This document shows, piece after piece, positions 52,362 through 60,858 of a stretch of 64,000 nt of DNA (position 1 is its first letter; the number at the start of each line of letters is the position of its first letter). Below the pieces are notes generated by a model. The model was not told the origin of the DNA. It ran no database searches and was given only the letters and a program-made list of their open reading frames with translations. Made by a program: the position numbers and the translations under genes. This DNA is from Opitutia bacterium (GTDB taxonomy: Bacteria; Verrucomicrobiota; Verrucomicrobiia; Opitutales; Opitutaceae): contig JACPIT010000004.1 of the NCBI GenBank assembly GCA_016187945.1, positions 242,854-306,853 on the forward strand, written 5' to 3'.

Positions 52362-52586
52362 ATGAACCCAACCAGTCCCGCTCCCGCTTCCGTTTCCGTG
52401 CCCGCCCCCGCCACGCCGCGCGCTCCGCGCGAGATCGTCGCCATGAGCGCTTCGCACATCTCGATTCAGGCCCCGCGCGGCAGTTGGGTGACGATCATGT
52501 GCCCGGTCGGCTTCTCGCCCGGCAGCGTCGAAGGCCTCAGCCTCGACAAGCCGCTGTTCGCTCGCGTCCGCTACCTCGCCTGCTAG
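52362..52586 (+). CDS. Small hypothetical protein ending in a Cys
   Basis: ATG 52362 (MNPTSPAPASVSVPAPATPRAPREIVAMSASHISIQAPRGSWVTIMCPVGFSPGSVEGLSLDKPLFARVRYLAC) is 74 residues: a Pro/Ala-rich N-terminus followed by a short beta-like domain with an internal Cys and a terminal Cys. No family recognised. It lies between two signalling genes on the same strand. Confidence 0.55.
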   Translation: MNPTSPAPASVSVPAPATPRAPREIVAMSASHISIQAPRGSWVTIMCPVGFSPGSVEGLSLDKPLFARVRYLAC

Positions 52587-52703
52587 CGGAGAGCGAACTA
52601 TTCGCTCGGCAAAATCGGGGGCCGCTCCTACCGTGGCGGGCGTTTCCGACTGGCCACGCACTGCTCGGTGCTCCGCTTCGTCCCCCTCCCGCAGCAGGTC
52701 GAC

Positions 52704-55700
52704 ATGCCTCTCCTCGTCCGCCGCCCCGTTTTTGACGGCATAATCGCCGGTGGCGTTGGCGTTGCCTCGCGGTGCGCGCGTCTCGCCCGCCACGTCCTGT
52801 GGCTCGGGCTCGCCGCCGTGGCGCTGCACGGCGCGCGTCCGTATCAGCCGGTGAGCTCGGACCCGTTGCTGGAATCCTGGCGGTGGCGATCGTTTCCGGA
52901 ACTGAGCGGGCTCGACGCGCAATGCGTCGCCGCCGCGCCCGACGGCTCGCTGTGGTTCGGCACGGGCGACGGCCTCGCGAGCTACGACGGCCTCGAATGG
53001 CATCGCGAACTCGCCGACAACAACGCCTTCATCGGCTGGGTCGCCGCGCTGTGTTTCCAGCCCGACGGCTCGCTCGTCGTCGGCGGTTGGTGGGGCATGA
53101 GCCGCTTCGCCAACGGAAAATGGATGCGCCTGTTTCCGCCGGGCGATCAACGCCCGGTGCCTTGCAGCGAAGCGCCGACGGATGGCTCCCCGCGCCCGCG
53201 CGCGCCGGACGTGCGCAAACTCGTCGCCGCGCCCGACGGCACGATCTGGGCCGCGACGTCGTGGGGCGCGCTGCGCTGGCAGGGCGCGACGTGGACGCTG
53301 TTCACCAACGCCAACATCGCCGCGCTCCTCCGCGGCGACAAAGACTACGCGGAACTCCGCATCGAGCTGCTGCCCGACACCGTGCTCGCGCAACCGCGCC
53401 CGACGGCCCTCGCGCAAAATCGAGTCGATCTCTGCGACGTCTGCGTCGATGCCCGGAGCGCCGTGTGGTTCGGCACGCGCGGCGGCGAAGTCCTGCGCCG
53501 CGCCGGCGACGCGTGGACGCTCTTCAACGAAGCCGACGGACTCGCCAGCGGCCGCCTCGCCTCGCTGCTCGCCCGGCGCGACGGCGCACTCTGGGTCGCG
53601 CATGGCGCGGCCGACGCGGTGAGCCTCTTCGACGGCGCGCGCTGGAGCACGCTGCCGATCCCGGCGACCACCGGCCCCGACAGCGGCAAACTGCTCGAAA
53701 CGCGCGACGGCGCCGTGTGGCTTTCCGCCCGCTACATGCTCCTCGGTTACCGCGACGGCGTCTGGCGCAAATACGAATCGCCCGAGATTCCGCTGCCGCT
53801 CGCGACCAACCTCCTCACCCAATCGCCCGACGGCGCGCTCTGGCTCGTCGGCCCGAACACCGACGTGCTGCGCCTCGATTACCAGACCCCGCGCTGGCTC
53901 ACGCTGCGCGATTTGAATTTTCAGTGGGAAAGCCCCGCGGGCGACGAGTGGTTCCTGCATCGCGACGATCGCGTCGTGCGGCATCGCGGCGACACGTGGA
54001 CGAGCTACGGTGTCGAAGACGGCTTGCCCGCCAAGCCCGTCGCGCTGCTCGGCGCACGCGACGGCGTGGTGTGGGTCGCGGGCAGCCACGACGGCGTCGC
54101 CGCGACCGCGACCTTCGACGGCCGCGGCTGGCAACGGCGCACGCACCCGGATTTCGCGTGGGGCATCGATTACCGCGGCGTCTACGAGGCGCGCGACGGC
54201 TCGCTGTGGTTCGGCGCGGCGGTGGATTCCTCCGGCCCCGCGGAGCACCGCGACGGCCTCCTGCAATTTCGCGCCGGCGAATGGCGGCACCACCATCAAC
54301 CGGGGCGCTCGCCGCGATCCGACGGCGCCGAGTCTGCCGCCACGCTGCTGCCGCCATCGCACCGCGTAGAGCCGATCGAGAAATTCGTCTGCCTCGGCGA
54401 ATCCCGCGACGGTAAACTCTGGGCCGGCCGCAATGTCCTCGCCTACTCCGACGGCCAGCGTTGGACCGAGCAGACCGGCGACAAGAACCTCCGCTTCGGA
54501 ATCATCGAGTCCATGTTCACCACCCGCGAGGGCGATTTCTGGATCGGCACGCGGCAATACGGCGCGCTCCGCTACGACGGTCGCACGTGGAGCCATTTCC
54601 AGGACAAGGACGACCTCGCCGCCAACTCCGTGCGCAGCTTCGCGCAGACCTCCGACGGCTCGCTCTGGGTCGCGACCGATCGCGGCGTCAGCCGCTTCGA
54701 CGGCCAGTCGTGGACCGCCGGCGTGTTGCCCGCCGCGATGACCATCGATCACGAGAGCGGCACGCTGAAAGCCACCCCGAGCGGCGCGCTCTGGATCAAC
54801 CGCCACACCATCGGCTGGAATCGCCGCGGCTGGTCGAAATCGCCGCCCGTCGCGCCGAGCGAGGAATTCTGGACGATCCGCTACCGCCCCAGCGGCGCGC
54901 CGCCGGAGACCGTCATCACCTCGCACGTCGATCGCGTTTCGCAACCGGGCAACGCGTCGATCCTCTGGCGCGGCACCGCCGCCTGGCGCGAGCCGGCGGA
55001 CTCGCACGTGCAATTTTCCCACCGGCTCGACGATCGCCCGTGGTCGCCCTACACGCCCGCCGGCGGCGAAGCGTTCTTCACGCTGCCCGCCGGTGCGCAC
55101 CACCTCGCCGTGCGGGCGCGCGACAACGACTTCAACGTCGACCCGACGCCCGCCACGCTCGACTTCGTCGTCCTGCCGCCCGTCTGGCAGCAAGGCTGGT
55201 TCATCGCGCTCCTGGCCGCGCTCGGCGGCCTGATCGCGACCCAGAGCGTCCGCGTCTGGCTGCATCAGCGCCGCCTGCGCAAGGCCCACGGCGAACTCGA
55301 GGAACGCGTCCGCCAGCGCACCGGCGAACTCGAGGCGGCCAACCGCGAGCTCGAAGCGTTTTCCTACTCCGTCTCGCACGACCTCCGCGCGCCGCTCCGC
55401 AGCATCGACGGCTTCAGCAAGGCCGTGCTCGAGGACTACGATGCGAAACTCGACGACGAAGGCCGCGACTCCCTGCGCCGCATCCGCACGGCCGCACAGC
55501 GCATGGGCTTCCTGATCGAAGCGCTGCTCGGCCTCTCGCGCGTCACCCGCGGCCCGCTGCGCACGGGGCCGGTGAATCTCTCCGCCCTCGCGACGGAACT
55601 CGCCGCGGACCTCGCCGCCGCCGCGCCGGCGCAGCGCGTCGAGATCGTCATCGCCCCCGACCTCGTCGCCACCGGCGATCCCGCCCTGCTCCGCAACGTT

Positions 55701-56030
55701 CTCCAAAATCTCCTCGGCAACGCCTGGAAATTCACCGCCGGCCGCCCCGACGCGCGCATCGAATTCGGCGCCGCCGAGCGCGCCGGGCAGCGCGCGTTCT
55801 TCGTGCGCGACAACGGCGCCGGCTTCGACCGCGCCACCGCGCACAATCTCTTCGGCGCGTTCCAGCGCTACCACACCGCCGAGGAATTTCCCGGCACCGG
55901 CATCGGCCTCGCCACGGTCCGCCGCATCGTCCACCGCCACGGCGGCACCGTCGACGCCGAGAGCCTCCCCGGTGCCGGCGCCACTTTCTACTTCACCCTC
56001 CCCAACCCCAGCCGCGCCGCCCCGTCATGA
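52704..56030 (+). CDS. Two-component-regulator-propeller histidine kinase
   Basis: ATG 52704 (MPLLVRRP…) with cagg 9 bases upstream gives 1108 residues. The track's GTG 52668 adds 12. The N-terminus is a signal/anchor, followed by many Reg_prop repeats (PDGSLWFGTGDGLASYDG and similar). A Y_Y_Y-like domain (HVQFSHRLDDRPWSPYTPAGGEAFFTLPAGAHHLAVRARDND) leads to a membrane helix near 830. The kinase core follows: H-box SVSHDLRAPLRSIDGF near 888, then NLLGNAWKF, DNGAGFD and GTGIGLATV. It resembles HTCS kinases, but lacks the fused receiver and DNA-binding parts. Confidence 0.92.
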   Translation: MPLLVRRPVFDGIIAGGVGVASRCARLARHVLWLGLAAVALHGARPYQPVSSDPLLESWRWRSFPELSGLDAQCVAAAPDGSLWFGTGDGLASYDGLEWHRELADNNAFIGWVAALCFQPDGSLVVGGWWGMSRFANGKWMRLFPPGDQRPVPCSEAPTDGSPRPRAPDVRKLVAAPDGTIWAATSWGALRWQGATWTLFTNANIAALLRGDKDYAELRIELLPDTVLAQPRPTALAQNRVDLCDVCVDARSAVWFGTRGGEVLRRAGDAWTLFNEADGLASGRLASLLARRDGALWVAHGAADAVSLFDGARWSTLPIPATTGPDSGKLLETRDGAVWLSARYMLLGYRDGVWRKYESPEIPLPLATNLLTQSPDGALWLVGPNTDVLRLDYQTPRWLTLRDLNFQWESPAGDEWFLHRDDRVVRHRGDTWTSYGVEDGLPAKPVALLGARDGVVWVAGSHDGVAATATFDGRGWQRRTHPDFAWGIDYRGVYEARDGSLWFGAAVDSSGPAEHRDGLLQFRAGEWRHHHQPGRSPRSDGAESAATLLPPSHRVEPIEKFVCLGESRDGKLWAGRNVLAYSDGQRWTEQTGDKNLRFGIIESMFTTREGDFWIGTRQYGALRYDGRTWSHFQDKDDLAANSVRSFAQTSDGSLWVATDRGVSRFDGQSWTAGVLPAAMTIDHESGTLKATPSGALWINRHTIGWNRRGWSKSPPVAPSEEFWTIRYRPSGAPPETVITSHVDRVSQPGNASILWRGTAAWREPADSHVQFSHRLDDRPWSPYTPAGGEAFFTLPAGAHHLAVRARDNDFNVDPTPATLDFVVLPPVWQQGWFIALLAALGGLIATQSVRVWLHQRRLRKAHGELEERVRQRTGELEAANRELEAFSYSVSHDLRAPLRSIDGFSKAVLEDYDAKLDDEGRDSLRRIRTAAQRMGFLIEALLGLSRVTRGPLRTGPVNLSALATELAADLAAAAPAQRVEIVIAPDLVATGDPALLRNVLQNLLGNAWKFTAGRPDARIEFGAAERAGQRAFFVRDNGAGFDRATAHNLFGAFQRYHTAEEFPGTGIGLATVRRIVHRHGGTVDAESLPGAGATFYFTLPNPSRAAPS

Positions 56031-56467
56031 AAACGCATTCGATCCTGCTCGTGGAAGACAACGAAGACGATGTCCGCCTCACCCAGCGCGCGCTCAAGAA
56101 GGCCAACATCGCCAACGCTCTCGACGTGGTCGGCGACGGCATCGCCGCGCTCGCTGCGCTGCGCGCCGCCGCCGCACAATCGGCGCTGCCCTCCATCGTG
56201 CTGCTCGACTTGAAACTGCCGCGGCTCGACGGCCTCGGCGTGCTCCGCGAAATCCGCGCCGATCCGCGGCTGCGTTGCCAGCCCGTCGTCGTGCTCACGA
56301 CCTCGCAGGAGCAACAGGACGTCCTTCAGAGCTACGAACTCGGCGCGAACAGCTACGTGCGCAAGCCGGTGGATTTCGAGCAATTCGCCGCCGCCATCCA
56401 ACAACTCGGGCTCTACTGGCTCGTCCTGAACGAACTGCCGTCCGCCCCCGCCACCCCGCCCGCATGA
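56027..56467 (+). CDS. Rcp1-type single-domain response regulator
   Basis: It overlaps the upstream kinase stop by ATGA (56027-56030). The 146-residue receiver MKTHSILLVEDNEDDVRLTQRALKKANI … LLDLKLPRLDGLGVLREIR … VVVLTTSQEQQDVLQSYELGANSYVRKPVDFEQF has the phospho-Asp in LLDLKLP and Lys in YVRKPV. It is of the short Rcp1 type that partners phytochrome-like kinases. Likely the receiver for the kinase before it. Confidence 0.93.
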   Translation: MKTHSILLVEDNEDDVRLTQRALKKANIANALDVVGDGIAALAALRAAAAQSALPSIVLLDLKLPRLDGLGVLREIRADPRLRCQPVVVLTTSQEQQDVLQSYELGANSYVRKPVDFEQFAAAIQQLGLYWLVLNELPSAPATPPA

Positions 56468-59205
56468 AAACCCCGCTGCACGTCCTGCTCGTCGAAGATT
56501 CCGAGGACGACGCGCTCCTGCTCATCCGCGAGCTCACGCGCTACGGCTACGCCGTCACCTGCGAGCGCGTGCAGACCGCGCCCGACCTCCGCCGTGCGCT
56601 CGCCCGTCCCGAATGGGAAATCGTGCTGAGCGACTACTCGATGCCGCACCTCACCGGCGAGACGGCGCTGCAAATCGTCCGCGCCGACGCGCGCGATCTG
56701 CCCTTCATTTTCACCTCCGCCACGATGGGCGAGGACATTGCCGTCGCCGCGATGCGCTCCGGCGCCAACGACTACGTGATGAAGGACAACCTCGCGCGCC
56801 TCGGTCCCGCCGTCGCCCGCGAATTGCGCGACGCCGTCGAACGCCACCAGCGCCGCGTCGCCGAAGCCGCCCTGCGCAACGTCCTCCGTCACGCCCGCAC
56901 CATCGTCGTCCACACGACGCTCACCGCTCCGCCCGGCCCGCCGCCCGGCGCGCCGGATTTCCACGCCGCCGCGCTCGCGTGGGACTCGCGCATCGCCGAC
57001 GAGACCGCCGCCCGCGAAGTCCTGCCGCTCGATGTCGCGCCCGAAAGCAACTACGCCGAAAGCTGGCGCCGCGCGATGCACCCCGACGACCGCGCCACTA
57101 TCGACCACGCCATCACCCGCGCGCTCGCCAACCGTCAATCGAGCTGGCGCGTCGAGTTCCGCAGCCTCGATCGGCACGGCGCCACGCACTGGTTCAGCCA
57201 GGTCGCCTACCTCGAAGCGCTCGGCCCCGGCCGCTGGTGGGTGACGACGGTCAGCAGCGACATCACCGAGCGAAAACTCGCCGAGGAAGCGCTGCGCACG
57301 AGCGAGGAGCGGCTCTCGACGATCTTCCATCTCAGCCCGACCGCGATCTGCGTCCTGCGCGCGGCCGACAACTGTTTCGTCGACGTCAACGAGGCTTTCT
57401 GCGCCGGCACCGGCTACGCGCGCGGCGAGTTGCTGGGCAAGACTCCCTTTGCGACCGACCTCTGGCCCGACGCATCGGAGCGCGACGCGATCCTCACGCA
57501 GCTCCGCGAACACGGCGCCGCGACCGCGGTGAAAATCCACGGCCGCCGCAAATCCGGCGAGATCGGCGTCGGCCTCGCGTCCGTCGCGCGCATCACGCTG
57601 CACGGCGAGGCGCATCTGCTCTGGCTCCTCCTCGACATCAGCGATCTCGCCCGCGCGCAGGAAGCGCTGCGCACGAGCGAACAGCGTTTCCGCCAGGTGA
57701 CGGAGAACATCGACGAAGTGTTCTGGCTCACCGACGCCGCCCGTCGCGAGTTCATCTACGTCAGCCCGGCCTACCGCTGCGTCTTCGGTCGCGAGTGCGA
57801 GAGCCTCGCCGCGCAACCGCAGTCGTGGCTCGACGCCATCCACGAGGACGATCGCAGCGCGTTCGACGACGCGCTCGCCGCCCTGCCGCGCAACGACGGC
57901 TACAACCTCGAGTATCGCATCGCGCGCCCGGACGGCAGCGTGCGCTGGGTGCACGACCGCGCGTTCGCGATCCGCGATGCCGAGGGCAACGTCGTCCGCA
58001 TCGCCGGCGTCGCCGCCGACGTCACCAACGAGCGCCAGCTCGAGACCCAGTTGCGCCAGGCGCAGAAGATGGAATCGCTCGGCACGCTCGCCGGCGGCAT
58101 CGCGCACGACTTCAACAACATTCTCACCGGCGTGCTCGGCTCGGCCGAAGTGGCGCGCATGGAGCTGCCCGCCGACCACCGCGCGCTGCCATGGCTGGAA
58201 AACATCGTCGGCGCCGGCAACCGCGCCCGCAACCTCGTCCAGCAAATCCTCACGATCGCGCGCAAGCACGAGAGCGTCATGGTCGCGCGCCGCCTCGACC
58301 CCGTGCTCGACGAGGCGTTCCGTCTCCTCCGCTCGTCGATCCCGAGCATGGTGCAGCTCGAGTTGAAAATCGACCCGCGCTGCCCGCCCGTCGTCGCCGA
58401 CGACACGCAGATTCACCAGGTCGTGATGAATCTCTGCACCAACGCCTGGCACGCGCTCCCGGAGCAAGGCGGCCGCATCGACCTCGGCCTCGCTCCGCGC
58501 GAGGTCGACGCGGAGTTCGCCGCGACGCACCTCGGCCTCCAGCCCGGCCCGCACGCGCTGCTCACCGTGCGCGACAACGGCTGCGGCATGCCGCCCGACG
58601 TGCTCGCGCGCATCTTCGAGCCGTTCTTCACCACGAAACAACCCGGCGAAGGCACCGGCCTCGGCCTCGCCGTCGTGCACGGCATCGTGCAAAGCCACCG
58701 CGGCGCCATCTTCGTCGACAGCGAGCCGGGGCGCGGCACGACCTTTGAAATCTACCTGCCCGCGCTCGCGCAGCCGGCCGCCGCGGGCGATCGCGCCGAC
58801 AACGCGCCGCTCCCGCGGGGCTCGGGCCAGCACATCCTGCTCGTCGACGACGACACCGTCGCGCGCGAAGGCCTCCGCGGCCAGCTCGCGCATCTCGGCT
58901 ACCGCGTCACCGCGCTCGGCAGCGCGCGCGTGGCCCTCGCGCATTTTCTGACCAAGCGGAAGGACATCGACCTCGTGCTCACCGACTACGCCATGCCCGA
59001 CCTCGACGGCGGCGAACTCGCCGCGCGCATCCTCGATGTCGCGCCCGGATTCCCGGTGCTGTTCGTGTCCGGTTACGTCGACGGCCGGTTGCAGGAAAAA
59101 TTGCGTGCACTCGGCGTGCGCGAACTCGTCCGCAAACCCGCCGAGCTCGCCGACCTCGCCCCCGTGATCGCCCGCCACGTGCGCTCACGAAATAAAACGT
59201 ATTGA
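56464..59205 (+). CDS. Hybrid receiver-PAS-PAS-PAS-kinase-receiver protein
   Basis: It overlaps the Rcp1-type gene stop by ATGA (56464-56467). The order is: N-terminal receiver (HVLLVEDSEDDALLLIREL; Asp in VLSDYSMP near 57), three PAS segments (about 160-285, 285-410, 410-535, each ending with ITERK/ISDLA/VTNER), kinase with H-box LAGGIAHDFNNILTGVLGS near 545, DNGCGMPPDVLA and GEGTGLGLAVVHGI. A C-terminal receiver (HILLVDDDTVAREGL; VLTDYAMPDLDGG near 838) completes it. Length is 913 residues. No membrane segment. Confidence 0.94.
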   Translation: MKTPLHVLLVEDSEDDALLLIRELTRYGYAVTCERVQTAPDLRRALARPEWEIVLSDYSMPHLTGETALQIVRADARDLPFIFTSATMGEDIAVAAMRSGANDYVMKDNLARLGPAVARELRDAVERHQRRVAEAALRNVLRHARTIVVHTTLTAPPGPPPGAPDFHAAALAWDSRIADETAAREVLPLDVAPESNYAESWRRAMHPDDRATIDHAITRALANRQSSWRVEFRSLDRHGATHWFSQVAYLEALGPGRWWVTTVSSDITERKLAEEALRTSEERLSTIFHLSPTAICVLRAADNCFVDVNEAFCAGTGYARGELLGKTPFATDLWPDASERDAILTQLREHGAATAVKIHGRRKSGEIGVGLASVARITLHGEAHLLWLLLDISDLARAQEALRTSEQRFRQVTENIDEVFWLTDAARREFIYVSPAYRCVFGRECESLAAQPQSWLDAIHEDDRSAFDDALAALPRNDGYNLEYRIARPDGSVRWVHDRAFAIRDAEGNVVRIAGVAADVTNERQLETQLRQAQKMESLGTLAGGIAHDFNNILTGVLGSAEVARMELPADHRALPWLENIVGAGNRARNLVQQILTIARKHESVMVARRLDPVLDEAFRLLRSSIPSMVQLELKIDPRCPPVVADDTQIHQVVMNLCTNAWHALPEQGGRIDLGLAPREVDAEFAATHLGLQPGPHALLTVRDNGCGMPPDVLARIFEPFFTTKQPGEGTGLGLAVVHGIVQSHRGAIFVDSEPGRGTTFEIYLPALAQPAAAGDRADNAPLPRGSGQHILLVDDDTVAREGLRGQLAHLGYRVTALGSARVALAHFLTKRKDIDLVLTDYAMPDLDGGELAARILDVAPGFPVLFVSGYVDGRLQEKLRALGVRELVRKPAELADLAPVIARHVRSRNKTY

Positions 59206-59350
59206 GGCTCGCTCAATAGACTGACGCTCACGAAGCGGAAGGTAGGGCGGAGCGGCCCGCTCCGCCGCGAAAGTGACACCACGTTCCCGACGCACCGGGC
59301 CGGCGACGAGTGCGATGCCTCGACGGTGCGCCCTACCTGTCAGTCTGATT
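59199..59350. repeat. Family-F dispersed repeat, copy 2, inverted relative to copy 1
   Basis: Starting at the hybrid kinase stop codon: tgaggctcgctcaatagactgacgctcacgaagcggaaggtagggcggagcgg … gtgcgccctacctgtcagtctga. Its reverse complement matches 25130-25288 over about 150 bp. The first bases overlap the kinase 3' end. Confidence 0.85.
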
Positions 59351-59826
59351 CGAAATTCCGCAGAATATTAACCACTGATGAACACTCATGCACACTGATG
59401 AATGAGAAGGCCGAAGAGCGCGGCGTGAGGTAGCTCACCTGCAGGTGGGCGATCGCGGCGATGCAAGTCTGCTTTGATCCTAAAAAACGCCGTTGAAACG
59501 CGGAGGACGTGGAGAGCGCAAAGGAGAAACTCCGATCATTCCGCTCCGCGGCCCTTCACCCGGCCGGTGAGTCCTTCGGAGGCCGGATATTCCCGCGTTC
59601 CACTCCGCGCCCTCCGCGCTCTCCGCGTTTCAACTGCGGAATTTAGGTTGATGAGTGCTCATCAGCGAAAATCAGTGGCCCGACTGCGCTTTCCAGAATG
59701 AGATCGTCGATCCCCGGGTTCGCCGATCGGTGCGGTCAATCGGGCGGAGGAAAAGAATTCTTCCACTCAGAATTCGCGAAGACTCGCGCCATTCGCGGGC
59801 GGCCTTCTGAACGAGTTCGGCTCAGC
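59351..59826. repeat. Nested palindromes, family-A copy 5
   Basis: An outer pair is formed by taaccactgatgaacactcatgcacactgatgaatgag (59369 on) and ttgatgagtgctcatcagcgaaaatcagtggcc (59648-59681). Inside it, family-A arms cgttgaaacgcggaggacgtggagagcgcaaagg and ccctccgcgctctccgcgtttcaact form a second pair. No gene. The remainder carries the promoter side of the AsmA-like gene's downstream end. Confidence 0.75.
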
Positions 59827-60570
59827 TCAGGGCTTGCCGCCGAAAAGCTTTTTGATGCTCTCGCCCGTCTTCTTCGCCGCGTCCTTCGTCTGTTCGACCG
59901 CGTTCGCTCCCAATGTGCCGGCGGTCTTGCTCAACGCCTCGGCCGTGCCGGTCACGATGCCGCCGAGCACATTGCGCATGATGGCACCCGCCGCTTGGTC
60001 GGGCGTGATGCCGCCTTCCTTCGTGCCGAGGTCGTCGATCGAGATCGGCGGCAGCGGCACCGGAATCGCCGTCGGGCCGACGCCGAGACGCGCCACGCCG
60101 TTGGTCAGACGGAATTTTTTGATCTCAAATTTGATCGGCTTGCCGGACTTGCTCGCGGGTTTGGCCTCGGCGTTCTTGCCGCCGGAGAACTCGTCGATGT
60201 TTTTCAGGAGATCCTTGATGTTGCTCGAGACGAGTTTGGTTTCGTAGAGAAATTCCGGCCCGTCGACAGTGATCTCCTCGATCACGATGTGATCGCCGAA
60301 CAGCGACATCGGCGCGACGTCGACGTGCACCTTGCCGAGCTTGAACGCGTCGCGATCGGACCAGCCCTTCGGGTTGCCCACCGAGAGGCCGCTCAACGTC
60401 CCCGAGCCGGTGAGCGGAGAAATCGTCGCCCCCGCCAACTCGACTTTCGTCTGGGTGAATTTCGGGCCGAAGGTGTTCACGCCGGCCTTCACGATCGAGC
60501 CGAGGAAGAACATGCCGCCGACGTAGAGGGCGAGAACGAGAACCAAACCGATGAGCAGGAATTTTTTCAT
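59827..60570 (-). CDS. AsmA/DUF748-like membrane-anchored protein
   Basis: ATG 60570 ([70 protein letters not shown]) starts with a membrane anchor followed by the AsmA-type beta pattern. [29 protein letters not shown] is typical of AsmA-family N-termini. The 247-residue length is much shorter than full AsmA. The C-terminal [21 protein letters not shown] is an amphipathic tail. It possibly acts in lipid or envelope maintenance. Confidence 0.8.
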   Translation of the reverse strand: MKKFLLIGLVLVLALYVGGMFFLGSIVKAGVNTFGPKFTQTKVELAGATISPLTGSGTLSGLSVGNPKGWSDRDAFKLGKVHVDVAPMSLFGDHIVIEEITVDGPEFLYETKLVSSNIKDLLKNIDEFSGGKNAEAKPASKSGKPIKFEIKKFRLTNGVARLGVGPTAIPVPLPPISIDDLGTKEGGITPDQAAGAIMRNVLGGIVTGTAEALSKTAGTLGANAVEQTKDAAKKTGESIKKLFGGKP

Positions 60571-60858
60571 ACGCGAGGAAGTTGCCGTTACCGTAGCTGC
60601 CCGGCCCGCTCCCGCAAGCTGGCATCCGTTTACCTGCCGCCCTTTTCCCGCCCGACCGCCGCACCGGCGCATTTGTCCGGGCCGATTCGCTTTCCGCCTC
60701 AACTGCCTCCGACGCGTGCCGATAGGCGAGGGGGACTCACCAGCGGGTTTTCGATCGCGCACGATCGACCGTTCGCTCGCGAGTCGCACCTCTTTCATCC
60801 CAACTTCATCGACGAGCAAACACGGTGCCACGGCCGCCTCGCTTCGTCGGACTCGCTC

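Noticed and set aside
52254-55940. 1228-residue minus-strand ORF
   Set aside because: Antisense shadow of the propeller kinase, kept open by high GC3; Arg/Ala/Gly/Glu-rich without motifs.
56413-59178. 921-residue minus-strand ORF
   Set aside because: Antisense shadow of the hybrid kinase.
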